From contig CM069444.1 of the NCBI GenBank assembly GCA_035610835.1, positions 3,478,875 to 3,542,874 on the forward strand: a DNA stretch of 64,000 bases, in the 5' to 3' direction. The translations under genes were made by a program, and so were the position numbers. The DNA is from Ophiura sarsii (taxonomy: Eukaryota > Echinodermata > Ophiuroidea > Amphilepidida > Ophiuridae). Of the stretch, positions 45,001 through 57,000 are shown one piece after another; the stretch's first letter is position 1, and each line of letters begins with the position of its first letter. The notes beneath the pieces were generated by a model, which saw only the letters and a program-made list of their open reading frames with translations, did no database searches and was not told the DNA's origin.

Positions 45001-48000
45001 TAAAAAGAAGTGGACAATACTTATGTTTTACTTTGTTTTCTCAGTTGGTAAATTGATTGTAAGTTAAAAACTAGAAATTCGATTTTAGTGGGGTTTGGAC
45101 CAAAGTGAAGCATTTTCTACCTGCTTTGAGATGATAAACAAATATCAAAATTGAAACTGCCGACATGTGACTCATTTCACTTGATCACGTCACATATGTC
45201 AAATATGTGATACACAACTGACAGTGTTATTAAATATAGTCTTAAAAGTCACTTTTTTGACCCAATTTTTTTGAACAAAGCTAACAAACATAATTTTGAG
45301 TTAAAAATGGCCAAATCACTTGATGATGAGTAAAGGCACTACTGAAGGGACGATTTTTTTAATTTTAAATCGAATCCAATATTTTTTGAAATTTTGACAA
45401 AAAAGTGTAAAAAAAAATAAAAAATCAATTTTTCACGTTTTTTGGTCAACATTTTCAAAAATATTAGATTAGGTGTTTTTTTTAAAAAATCGTCCCTTCA
45501 TTAGTGTCTTAACATCATTATAAAGTGATTTGGCCATTTTTTACTCAAAATTATTTTATGTTAGCTTTGTTCAAAAAAAATTGGGTCAAAAAAGTGAATT
45601 TTGTGATTTTCTCAAAAAATCTACTTTTTTGGTCAAAATTGACGCCAAATTTGGATTCTCTGATCCATTTACTTTCCAAAAATGTATACTTTTATATACA
45701 TTTGATTAATAGTTCAATAATTACAGCACTCACAAAATTAAAAAAATCAAATCAAAAACTTCCTTAAGTCCCCCCTTAATCCAATTTATTATTTTTTCAC
45801 CAAAGTTAAATAGTTTAAGGGAATACAATATGAAGTCCGTTTTAATAGTATCGAAAGCTTTTTTAAAATCAATGCAGATCATAGCCCCCTTAATATTATT
45901 TGTTGGGTGTATCTCAAAATATCTTCAATTAAACGTATGTTTAAGTTTGCACCCCGCTTTTCAAGGAAACCGTTTTGATCGGTATCAATGATCGTAGGAA
46001 ATACTTCACTTATTCTAGATGCAAGTGCTTTTGCCGCAATTTTATAATCTATATTTAAAAGTGTTATTGGCCTCCAATTGTCCAATTTGTTTCTTGGTAG
46101 TAATTTACCTTTATGTAATAAAGTAACAATCCCACGCTTGTGGGATGAAGAAAGCTCTCCATGTTCGTATGCCTTGTTGAAAGAGTCTACGATCAATGTA
46201 CCGACCAATTTCCAATGAACTTTGTAAAATTCTGCAGTAAGTCCATCGCACCCCGGACTTTTGTTATTTGACATTTTTTTAAGTGCAGTTAAACATTCTT
46301 CATTGTCAATCATACCTTCACATTTCATTCTATGTTCTTCAGATAACTTCGGTACATTAATATTTTTCATAAATTCATTTACATCATCTATACGGGTTAT
46401 ACTCTTTGTTTTGTACAGTTCTTCATAGAAATCCACCTGCATTTTGATGAGGTCATCATCGTTTCGTGTTATTGATACCGTAATGATGATAAATTAAAAT
46501 CTTATCACAACTGTAAGATGTCACAGTAACTGTATTAATATGTTCTGTGAGCATTTGAATAACCCAACACGAAATTTGTCGATATATAAATTAAATATAA
46601 TTTACTGAACTGAAATTGAATGCTGATATGGAAACAGAAATATTCGTTTAGACAATCATTTAGATCGATTTCGAATACTTGAAGGCTAATTTCGAGGGTT
46701 TTTACAGCGTGACTGGCGAATCCGCAAAGATAGATCAAATGAGCGAATTTTACAATTTTTGAAGAAAAAGACTTGAATGCGCTCTAGTTTTAGCAGATGT
46801 CAGTAATACTTATATAACATTGAATGGTTTGAGAGTGATACAATAATATATTGCACTCGCTATACAAATATTGCACGAATCGGAGACGAGTGCAATATTT
46901 TTACAGCGAGTGCAATATATTCTTGTATCACCCGAAAATAAGACATTCAATATTATTATTATTATTATTATCATTATTTATATAACAGACGGTTTTGATA
47001 AAAATTAATTAAGTGAGTCCTCTGCGAATATGTACTGAAGCGCTCATCTTCTACGCCACCCCAAAATATTGGACGGCAATATTTTTTGAATATTGAACGT
47101 CCGGGTGCACAATATTCAATACGCACTTGTATTGTACCGTTTGGAAGGCCCATATCAATAATACTAACAAGTTATTGTAAACCCTTACCAATTTGCGTGC
47201 ATCCGTAAACTGCCACTGCCATAGATATTCTTGTTTTCCATTGAAGTACTTCAATTCTCAATATTGACGCATTGATCTCTGGTTCCGATAATTGCACCAA
47301 ATTTCCGTCACCTCCGATGCTCTGAAACTATAATATTTAAAATAAAATAAAATAAAATAAAATAAAATAAAATATAATATAATATAATATAATATAATAC
47401 AATACAATACAATACAAAAATAAAAATAATAATAATATAATATAAAATCATAATATCTTTGTTAAATCATACGATAAGGCGAAGAAAACAATGCGATTTA
47501 TTCCGTTTTTGTTCGTTTTAGAAATTCTTTTGAATTTTTTTTGCTTTATTCCACTCCACTATTAAAATCATATTAATAATCATGCAGATAGAACTTTCTC
47601 TGGTTTCGCGGGTTCTTCGGGGTTCCGTTGACAAGCGCGGAGCCAGAACTGAAATTTACGGGGGGGGGGGGGGGGGGGGGGGCTGATATATTTATTGACG
47701 ATGATAGCGAAGCGAGCGTAGTGAGTGGAGCGTCTTGCGGCCGGGTGTCCAGGGGGGCCGCCTTAGGGCCCTGATCAGGGGTCGAACATATTAGTATTTG
47801 TAGTGTCAGGGAGTACATTTGATGCTGAATTTTGCCTAAAATTGCAAAATAAATCTTATTTTATGTGGTATGATTTAGCATAAAAAGCATGGGCGTAATA
47901 GATTAGAACATCCTCTCTGGAATCTGTGAATTCAAACCCATTTCAAAACTTTATCTTAAAAATAACATAATCAACAATATCCTTCTCCGCGCCTGCGTTG

Positions 48001-51000
48001 ACGTGATGGACAGTGCAGTGCTGTGACATTCGCGTTATAATTGGTTAACGCGAACACACGTATTATACAATTTCAAATATGTTAATTCGTGATAATTTCA
48101 TTTCCAAATCCCAACCCACCCTATTTTTTTCGCGTTGAAAATGAAACCGAATTGATCTGAAGCCCGATTGTCGTACACTGTGCATGTATGTTGCTGAGTC
48201 CCAGCCCGTCAGCGATTATTTTTATCGTACATCAGTTTAACCAAAATCAGTTCATTTGTTTAAAAATGTAAACAAATCATTTTATTCAGTGAATTTTGCT
48301 TTATTTTGTATGAAAACGGAATAAATAAATTCGGTTAAACTGATGTACGAAAAAATAATAATCGCAGCCCGTCACACACGTTAACCATTGCATTGTATTG
48401 TTGACTAGACTGAGTGAAATAGTTCCATGTGCTTCCGAGGACTCCCGTGTGTTTTCGATTTGCCTGTTAATTAATAGTGTTTATACAATTAATAGACAAG
48501 AGCAATTCTTCATAAGCTATATCGGAAATAGATCACGACTCATCACCACATCCCAACGTAACAACGTCGTTTGCTGCAATTGTGCTTGATTTCTGTGTGA
48601 AATTGACAAAATCAGACTTCTGAACTTTGGCCAAAAATTACACAGCAGAAAACATTTACATTGCCTTCCTTTGGACAATCGTTCAAGATAACTGCACCAT
48701 AAGAATACACTGATAATAGAACAAAATATAAATATTTTGATTCGGGTCATTTAGATATATGTGCATATATGAAAACGGAACACGGTAATGAGGCAGGCTC
48801 TGTCAATTAGATATTTCTACGTCGTAATGTAAAGTTACCCATCAGTTGCCTGCATTCAAGATGGTACACACTGTGGTGGTGCTGATTTGTACAATAGTGA
48901 ATCTTGGCCAATGCGCCCGCGACGCGTATATGAAAGGGTTAATGGTTAGTGGTATGATGAATTGTTTTGTCTTGGTAAACAAAGTACAGTAGCTTATACA
49001 GGGTGGCTCACAGGTTGGAGGATATTTATGAATAGGCCATACACCTTTTACTACATGTATATACATAATGGAAAACTGCATGTATGACGAACGGTAAAGC
49101 ATGTGTGATAATCTCAATCTGCAACCCTTCCCCAGTAACAGTCATAGGATTATATATAACTAAGTTGTATTGGTAAAATGTTTTACCTTCCGATGTTATG
49201 ACGAACTGTTGAGAGGGGACTTACTTTTGGTGTTGTGTTTATATGCCGGGGTTTGGGTCTCGTTTCATGATGTTTTATTATTTTCAATGTCACATAAACA
49301 TTATTCAATCTATGGAATCAATTGATTTTTTAAATTAATTTCGAATAAAACGTAATACGTGTCACACCACGTGTAATGAACTCTATATGAAGAGCTTTGC
49401 TGCAAAAGGGCCACCAGACCACTCCAACATGTTACTCATTTTGTATTATTGAATTTGCATTGACAAGTCCATGGAATTAATTAAATTATGTATGGCTGTG
49501 TTTATTACTGTTTCTGTATGACTTGGATTAGTGCATCCACTGCACGCCAATTGAGGCACCAACAATACAAGCCACTTCCACATAATGAATTAGCCATCCA
49601 TTCAATAATGCAAAATGAGTAACAGGTAGAAGTGGATGTAGGCCCTTTTGCAACACAGCTCTTTATATGCTAAAGGTACTATCACAATTGCAAAACATAT
49701 GAATGAAAGGGGTGTTGCAATAAAATCTTAACAAACGCAATATCGACTCCAAAGCGTTTAATCTTTTAATATGTATAAAAATGTTACACCAACTTTAGGG
49801 ACTTCATGGTCAATTATAAGTTGGGTAAACACGTGCACGTTTTTTTTGGGGGACACCCTGTATAACATTAACTTATTATTATTGAGGCATTATATTTCAT
49901 GTAGAATCGTAAAAAGATAACAAAATTAAGCAGTACCAATGTATTCTTGCTGCTTAGTACCCTCAGCATAATAATTTAACCATATTCGGTACCATTCTAA
50001 CAGGTGGTAGTAGGGTACCGACTTATTGGCATATTTCCATTTTGCACTATTAGTGTCAGGGAATAAATTCTGCCTATGGGCAGCGATACAGCACAATATC
50101 TGGTTTGATGTTTTGAGCTTAATATTGTGCTGTGTAGAGCTTATTGGGTCAACGCAAAACATACTTACACTACTGTTTCCTGATGTTGAATTAACCGGTG
50201 TCCAGTTTTTGCCGTCTATACTAATGAGAACTCGATATTCTGTCACCCATCCAGTGGCGGCATTATTTCCACCACCGACTTGTACTGCCGTTATCAATAC
50301 TGTATCTTCAAAATCAACCTGTATATATTCATTGGCACTATTAGTGTTGGCGCTATTAGTGTCTGGTGACCATACACTGTCTTTATTTAACTGCCCAAGG
50401 AATGGTGACTTGGCGATATCCGTTGACGAAGACGAGAAGGTGTACTTGCCAGACAGAAGTTCATTACAATCTCCTGAAATTTAAAATGTGATGTTTGGTA
50501 TTTATTATTAGAAAACTTGTAAGGAAAGAATCGAAATGATTGATTTAAAAATATGAAACAGACACCATTTTGTTTTGTTTTAAAGGACTACCTAACCTAC
50601 TTCATATTTTATAACAAAAGTAAATACCTTCATCTGTTGTTTCTTCTACTATAGTTTTGGTAGTAGGAGCTTCTTCAGGGATAAGGACCGGTGACACAGA
50701 TACAGTTGATGATGGAATTAACCGTGGTGTTGTCATTTTCCCAATCATCGTAGTGCTTTCCGGTCTTTTTGGAGTCGGAGTTTCGGGTAGAGCAGGTTTT
50801 GTTCCAGCCATGTCAGCCTGCACTGTTGTCGATTCTGTCTGGATTAGGGCAGGCGCTGTAGGACTGATTGGTTTTGGTGTTTCAGCCACACTCATTGTTG
50901 TTATAGGCGTTTCTACGGTTGAAACTACAACCGGTATAACCTCAGGTGTAACTGTCGTTGAAATCGCCGTTTCAGTTTGTAAAGTGATCGCTGGACTAAT

Positions 51001-54000
51001 AGACTCTGGTGTTTCAGCAGAAACGACAGTCGTTGAAGGTGCTTTTACGGTAGAAGTCTCCGTGACCCTAGGTATAACCTCAGGTGTAACTGTCGTTGAT
51101 ATCGCCGTTTCAGTTTGTAAAGTGATCGCTGGACTAATAGACTCTGGTGTTTCAGCAGAAACGACAGTCGTTGTAGGTGCTTTTACGGTAGAAGTCTCCG
51201 TGACCCTAGGTGTAGCTGTCGTAAATGTTGCCGTCTCTGTATTTACTAACCCTAGTGTGGAACTCGCTTGACTGATTAGTTCGGGCGTTTCAGCCAAAAC
51301 TATCGTTGACATTGTCGTTTCCGTAATGCCAGGTGTAGTGCTTGTTGGTCTGATTGGCTCTCGTGTTTCAGCAGCAACGATCGTCGATGTAGGTGTTTCT
51401 ACGGTGGAAACTACGATTGACCTTATCTCAGGTGTTAACGTCGTTGATGTATCCGTCACAGTTTCTATAAGATCAACTGTAGGACTGATTGGTTCTGGTG
51501 TTTCAGCCATACTAATTGTTGTTATAGGCGTTTCTACGGTTGTTAACGTCGTTGATGTATCCGTCACAATTTCTATAAGATCAACTGTAGGACTGATTGG
51601 TTCTGGTGTTTCAGCCATACTAATTGTTGTTATAGGCGTTTCTACGGTTGAAACTACAACCGGTATAACCTCAGGTGTAACTGTCGTTGAAATCGCCGTT
51701 TCAGTTTGTAAAGTGATCGCTGGACTAATAGACTCTGGTGTTTCAGCAGAAACGACAGTTGTTGAAGGTGCTTTTACGGTAGAAGTCTCCGTGACCCTAG
51801 GTGTAGCTGTCGTAAATGTTGCCGTCTCGGTATTTACTAAGCCTAGTGTGGAACTCTCTTGACTGATTAGTTCGGGCGTTTCAGCCACAGTGATTGTTGT
51901 TGTAGCAACATGGCTCGGGGTGGACGGCAGCTGAAGTGTAACGTTGTCTGCTTCTGACGGGGCATATGTAGTCTCTGTAAGTAATGTAGTTTCAGTTTCA
52001 TGGACTGGTGTCGTGGCTTTAGTTATGGTTTTCTCTGTTGTCGTAAAACTATCGACATCTGAAATGTAGAAACATCGAAAATCATAACCTGTACTTTTAA
52101 ACCGAGCCAAACACGAACTATGTCTTTAGATGTCAACATAACGAGAATTGTGCAAATTATGATGCTATAATGACCTGTCTATCATGTCTATATGAGATCC
52201 ATTTCTGCATCGCAACTATAGAAATGATCAAGTACGAATTTGAATATATCAAATGCACAGGTAAGACCTCAAAAAGTAACTGATTAGGTAATAGACATGC
52301 GCACTACATTATACGTGGTCATGTGTTCAAAACCAAAACAAGGTCCGTTCTTTGGTTCTTACGCAGCCTCTGTGTTGTAATATGATTAACAGCTACCAAC
52401 TACTCCTCGGTCGATAGTAATATGAGGATTGGATGCTTCAATTGATCAATGCAACCCATACACACACCTGCGTGTTCAGAACCAAAATGCGAACATATTA
52501 CCTGATATTTGCGAACGACATTTCTAAATGAAGTGGTGAAATAATTCCGAAACTATTCTATGAATGTGTAATTTATTAGTTTAAGTAAGTTGGAACCATA
52601 TTTGTTAGAGTTATGTGGGTATTTATTAACGACAGTACACCACTAATATAGAGTTAAGCTTATATAGAGTAATTAATGAGCTAAAAGTATCAATTATTAT
52701 CCCGCAGGCTGAAATCAATTCGAAAAATAGCCCGTGTGTTATTCGCCAGATTTGAACCAGCGACCCAATTAAATTATATTATTAAACACTCTCCACTATC
52801 ATTTCTCTTTTAGAACACGCTCATAACCTGGCTCATTTCTTTATAACATTAAAAGAATCCCCGTGTAAAGGCTTTGTTAAAGGAGGTGTCCCGCAAGCAT
52901 AAACGTGTGCATTATATGTTAGAAAAATAACTATCGAGCCCAACTTTTGTAATTAAATAGAACAAAACACCACACTTATGACAAAAACAAATAAAAACCG
53001 CAATCTCTCAACATGCACTTTTTAAAATTCGCGGTGATCGAAAGTCCCAGTGTCGGTGATGTCATAGTTATACAATGCACATGCGCAAATTTGAGCACCG
53101 ATACCCATGACGTCATCGACACCGGGACTTTCGATCGCCGCGAATTAAAAAAAATGCATGTTGAGTGATGGCATTTTTTATTCATTTTTGTGACTAGTAT
53201 GGTGTTTTGTTCTGTATAGTTACGTAATTTCGGCTCGATAATTATATTTCTAACAAATAATGCCAAATGTAGTGCTTGCGGGACCCTTCCTTTAAGCTTT
53301 GTCTTACAGATAGGAAAATGTACCTCTGTACAAAACAGATTGCTGTCATTGTAAGTTTGTACAGGTGTTAATCCAAATATTTGTTTTATTTTTATACTGC
53401 GAGTTCGTTTAACGACAATATAAAACTTAGAAAAAGTATCGACAATGTGGGTACACCCTGTATATGCTCGATAACGTTGTGATATACATATTGATACTTT
53501 TAGGATTACTTTGCCCTTGCTCGACTCTGTACTGTAAATCTTGTTTATAATGAATAACTTTTTAAATTGACTTATAGACCATGATGTTGTGCTAAAGCAT
53601 TACACATATCGAGGGTTAGAGACCCACATGATTCCTACTCCAATAGCTGCTGTATGGAAGTCCATGTGATAAGCAATTGGTTTTTAACTAGTTTTAACTC
53701 AAGATGTATTTTGTAACACTGTCACTGTCAGCAATATAGCTGTTATTATATACTTTGAAATCAAACTTCAAGTTATACTGTATATTCTTTAAAACTATCA
53801 AAGGCAGCAATCACATGAGCCTTTGTACTGAACCCTTGATATCAACTCTGAATTCTAAAAAGATATTTGTTGAATTTGCACATTAAAATTGATATTTTTC
53901 CCAGCAAGTGACTAAGCAATAATACAAGTGACTAACGACTACAATGATGTACAATATCAAAACGATCACCATCTCAGCGCTATCAGTATCTACTGACATG

Positions 54001-57000
54001 TAGACATGTTACGAACATATCACGAAATATATGAAAAATAATGTACAAGTGATTGAGATAAAGTAACTTACCAACTGTGCTTCTGACAGTTGTTGTGGAC
54101 GGAGTCGGAGAAGTAAGACATTTCCAAGATGGAGTTTCAGAGACACATTTAAAACCGGTGTCGGTGTCTCGCTTTGTGCCGGGTTTGCAAATACACGCAC
54201 TACATTCATCCGTGGGCTCGAACAAGCACTTGCTGTCTTCGAAAAGCCCATTGCACAACTTTTTGCAATAACAGTCGTCCCCACAGAAATCTACGTGAAT
54301 GAGTGAATGAATGGATTTATTTAAATGTAATCAACAGAACAAATGTAATCAAAATTATAGATAATTGGGGCGAGAAAAGTATAGAAAATTGGGGCGAGAA
54401 CAAAACATAAAACCCCCTCTGACTAACGAGCTTACCTACGTTTAAAAAAATATAAGGAATAATCACATTTCAGGAAAATAATTTTGTCTCAACAAAATCT
54501 GGTCATAGACCTGAAGCTGCTATTTTCTTTATTATACGCAGACTGCTAGGGGTTGATTATGTTATTTGATTTATTACCATATTGTAACACTTTTCCCAAT
54601 TTGTTCATTCATTTATTTTGTCTGAAAATAGAAGCAAAACCTAGAGTTCTGATACTGGATATCTGAAAAATAAAACACGATATTCGATTATTTTAATTTG
54701 ATTGCAATGGTCACTTACGTTTCAGAGGTGCTTGTGTAGTTGTAGTTACATTTGTAGTATCATTCTGTTGTCCACATTTAGCGATGGTAAACCGGCTGAC
54801 TTTGTTATTAATGCACTTGTACTTCAAGCACTCGTCTTCAGGATCGAGCCAGGATTCGTTAGGCTAAACAAGAAAGAGCAGTACAATAAGCAACATATTT
54901 GATATTTATATTTACGAATCCAAGGAGGAGCAGTATCATTATAATTAGCATTATATTTTCTCGCAAAGTTTTTCAAAATGAACAAGACTTCAATGTGACT
55001 AACTCCCGAGTAGGTTGACCTCGCTTGAAAGTGCACGAGGTCAATCTACTACTCTGATTGGTTACTACACTTGTGACTTTGCGCAGTGATCTGATTGGAG
55101 TGCGCCTTGTGTGTCTCACTGTGGGAGGAGGCTATACAGTCCTCAAAATAAGTAACTGACCAGGTAATTAATATGCTCTCAACTCCAAAACTATAGCTCT
55201 TACGTCAAAAGAAATTCTTTATAATATCGACGAATAGGCTTCTTTTGTCGCCTGAGCGGATACAAATGTACCTCAAAATCATTTTTTTTTGTCGCGCGTC
55301 AGCGTGACTATGAGACCGTTAGTTCCAAGCTCAATTTACGTAATTGTGTTTGTTTACTGGCAGAATGTAGACGGTGTGCGGGGCGGTGTGGAATAACTTA
55401 GTTTTGTGCCGTGCCTGCCCAACTGCACAAATTCACTACCATACAATCTGGATTGGGATTGGCCTGTTATTTAATATACTATTAAAATAAACACACGAGT
55501 TACTTATTATTATTAATTGTTATTAACCCTAATCCTAGAACGTGGCAGTGGGGATGGAACGAAGAACAGGGGGAGGGGGTTAAATAAAAAATGGGAACAA
55601 TTATGTCCGCCGGCCCCGGGAATTGAACCCGGGTCGGCCGCGTGACAGGCGAGATATACTACCACTCAGCCACGGGGAGAGGGCTTCACAGTCTAAAAAA
55701 TCGGAGACCATATATAACCGTTAGTTTAGTGCTACAGGACATAGAATTTGTGCGCGCGCAAGCCAAGTGGTGCTGGCTGTGAGGTGACTGTGAGACGTAG
55801 TAGCGTTAGGGTTATGATATCGGACGTAGATAACTTACTCTTTATTACTTCTTTAAAAACGTGATTTTTTACCTCCAAAATTGTGAAAATAGTGCCACAT
55901 TTTTTGGCACTGTTTGATCGGTAATTCAAATAATAATAAAGGTTTTTTCCTAGGGAATTGTATGAGGAATATAATAAAACTAGTATGACAAAATTTGACA
56001 AAATATATTTTGAGTTATCTTTGCAGAACCTAAAATGGGTCAAAAACGTGTTTTTTATAATTTTCTCCCAAAATAGTCAATTTCATGATCATTGTTGGAT
56101 TCATTGAACCCTTTTCTGCAAAAAACTGTATACTATTATATAGATTAAGTGAATAATGAAGAAGTTACGGCAGTTTTACGGAGGCTGTACCTGAAGGGGC
56201 ACAGCCCCCTTGCGTTCAAACACAATCTTTCTAAGCGACATTTGTCTCTTAGAAGACTCTTCTTGTTAATCACCTTTCTGATGTTACCCAGTTTGTCCAC
56301 ACATTCACATTTTGAGGGTTTTATACATTTCTCGCCGTCAAATACCGTGTTGTTATTGCATTCACAGCATGGTGCCGCCATCTCGTATTTAGCGTCATTG
56401 CATACATCATCACGATATTCCTTGCACTTGGCAGCGGGGTGTTCATCGTAATCACAAGCTGTATTAGAAAGGAAAGGACATGATTAACACTTTACACCTT
56501 ATCCAAGTCTTACTACAAGAATTACTGAACCAATACTAGGCATGTTTGTACTTATTTTAATGCATTTCACATGGTGATTCTCAATATGACGAGATTCAAT
56601 AATGTTGGCATTTTTGAAACATGTGTTGACATTTTGGAACGCTTGGAAAGTGTTAAGATAACAAATAAATCAAAACTGAATGACCAGCACATGTTAAGGG
56701 GGCTGTGCACCTTTAGGTACAGCCTCCCTAAAACTGCCGTAACTTCTTTATTATTTATTAAATCTATATAAAAGTATACATTTTTTGGCAGAAAAGGGTT
56801 CAATGAATCCAAACATGATCATGAAATTGACCATTTTGGGAGAAAATGATAAAAAACACGTTTTTTGACCCATTTTAGGTTCTGCAAAGATAACTCAAAA
56901 TATATTTTGTTAAATTTTATCTAACTAGTTTTATTATATTCCTCATGCAATTCCCTAGGAATTGTTTTTTTAATTTTAATTTTACTTAATTATTTTTTGA

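Larger units (their letters stand above)
42053..46490 (-). mobile_element. L1/Tx1-type LINE, 5'-truncated and broken by nested insertions
   Basis: Reverse-transcriptase pieces lie in order on the minus strand. 45879-46480 has [13 protein letters not shown] and [20 protein letters not shown]. About 45785-45895 has IDFKKAFDT (first catalytic Asp) in another frame. 44670-44921 has [14 protein letters not shown] and FADNT where active elements have a second Asp. 44400-44634 continues with [16 protein letters not shown]. 42197-42570 and 42060-42180 hold the C-terminal region ([10 protein letters not shown], then NQLIWNN and [10 protein letters not shown]). Frameshifts and the Asn in the YADD-type box show it is dead. 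The interruptions are a CR1/L2 element (about 42548-44390) and foldback elements (44937-45775). No endonuclease domain was seen, so the 5' part is missing. Confidence 0.85.

Noticed and set aside
47573..47818. Proline-run frames opposite the poly-G tracts (also 61310-61595)
   Set aside because: Homopolymer translation artefacts.
49921..50060. Second half of the F5/8C domain directly after 50169-50473
   Set aside because: The frame has no closing Cys and no LR.E.-GC ending; the proper second half, in matching phase, is at 47189-47321.
50026..50484. Plus-strand 152-codon frame
   Set aside because: Antisense to the F5/8C exon; the minus strand has a clear domain and splice sites.
50657..51862. 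Plus-strand frames of 204 and 178 codons
   Set aside because: Antisense shadows of the Thr/Ser/Pro mucin exon, caused by its repetitive codon use.
55610..55690. Functional tRNA-Asp gene
   Set aside because: The acceptor stem does not pair and the unit continues into a SINE body and AAT-rich tail.
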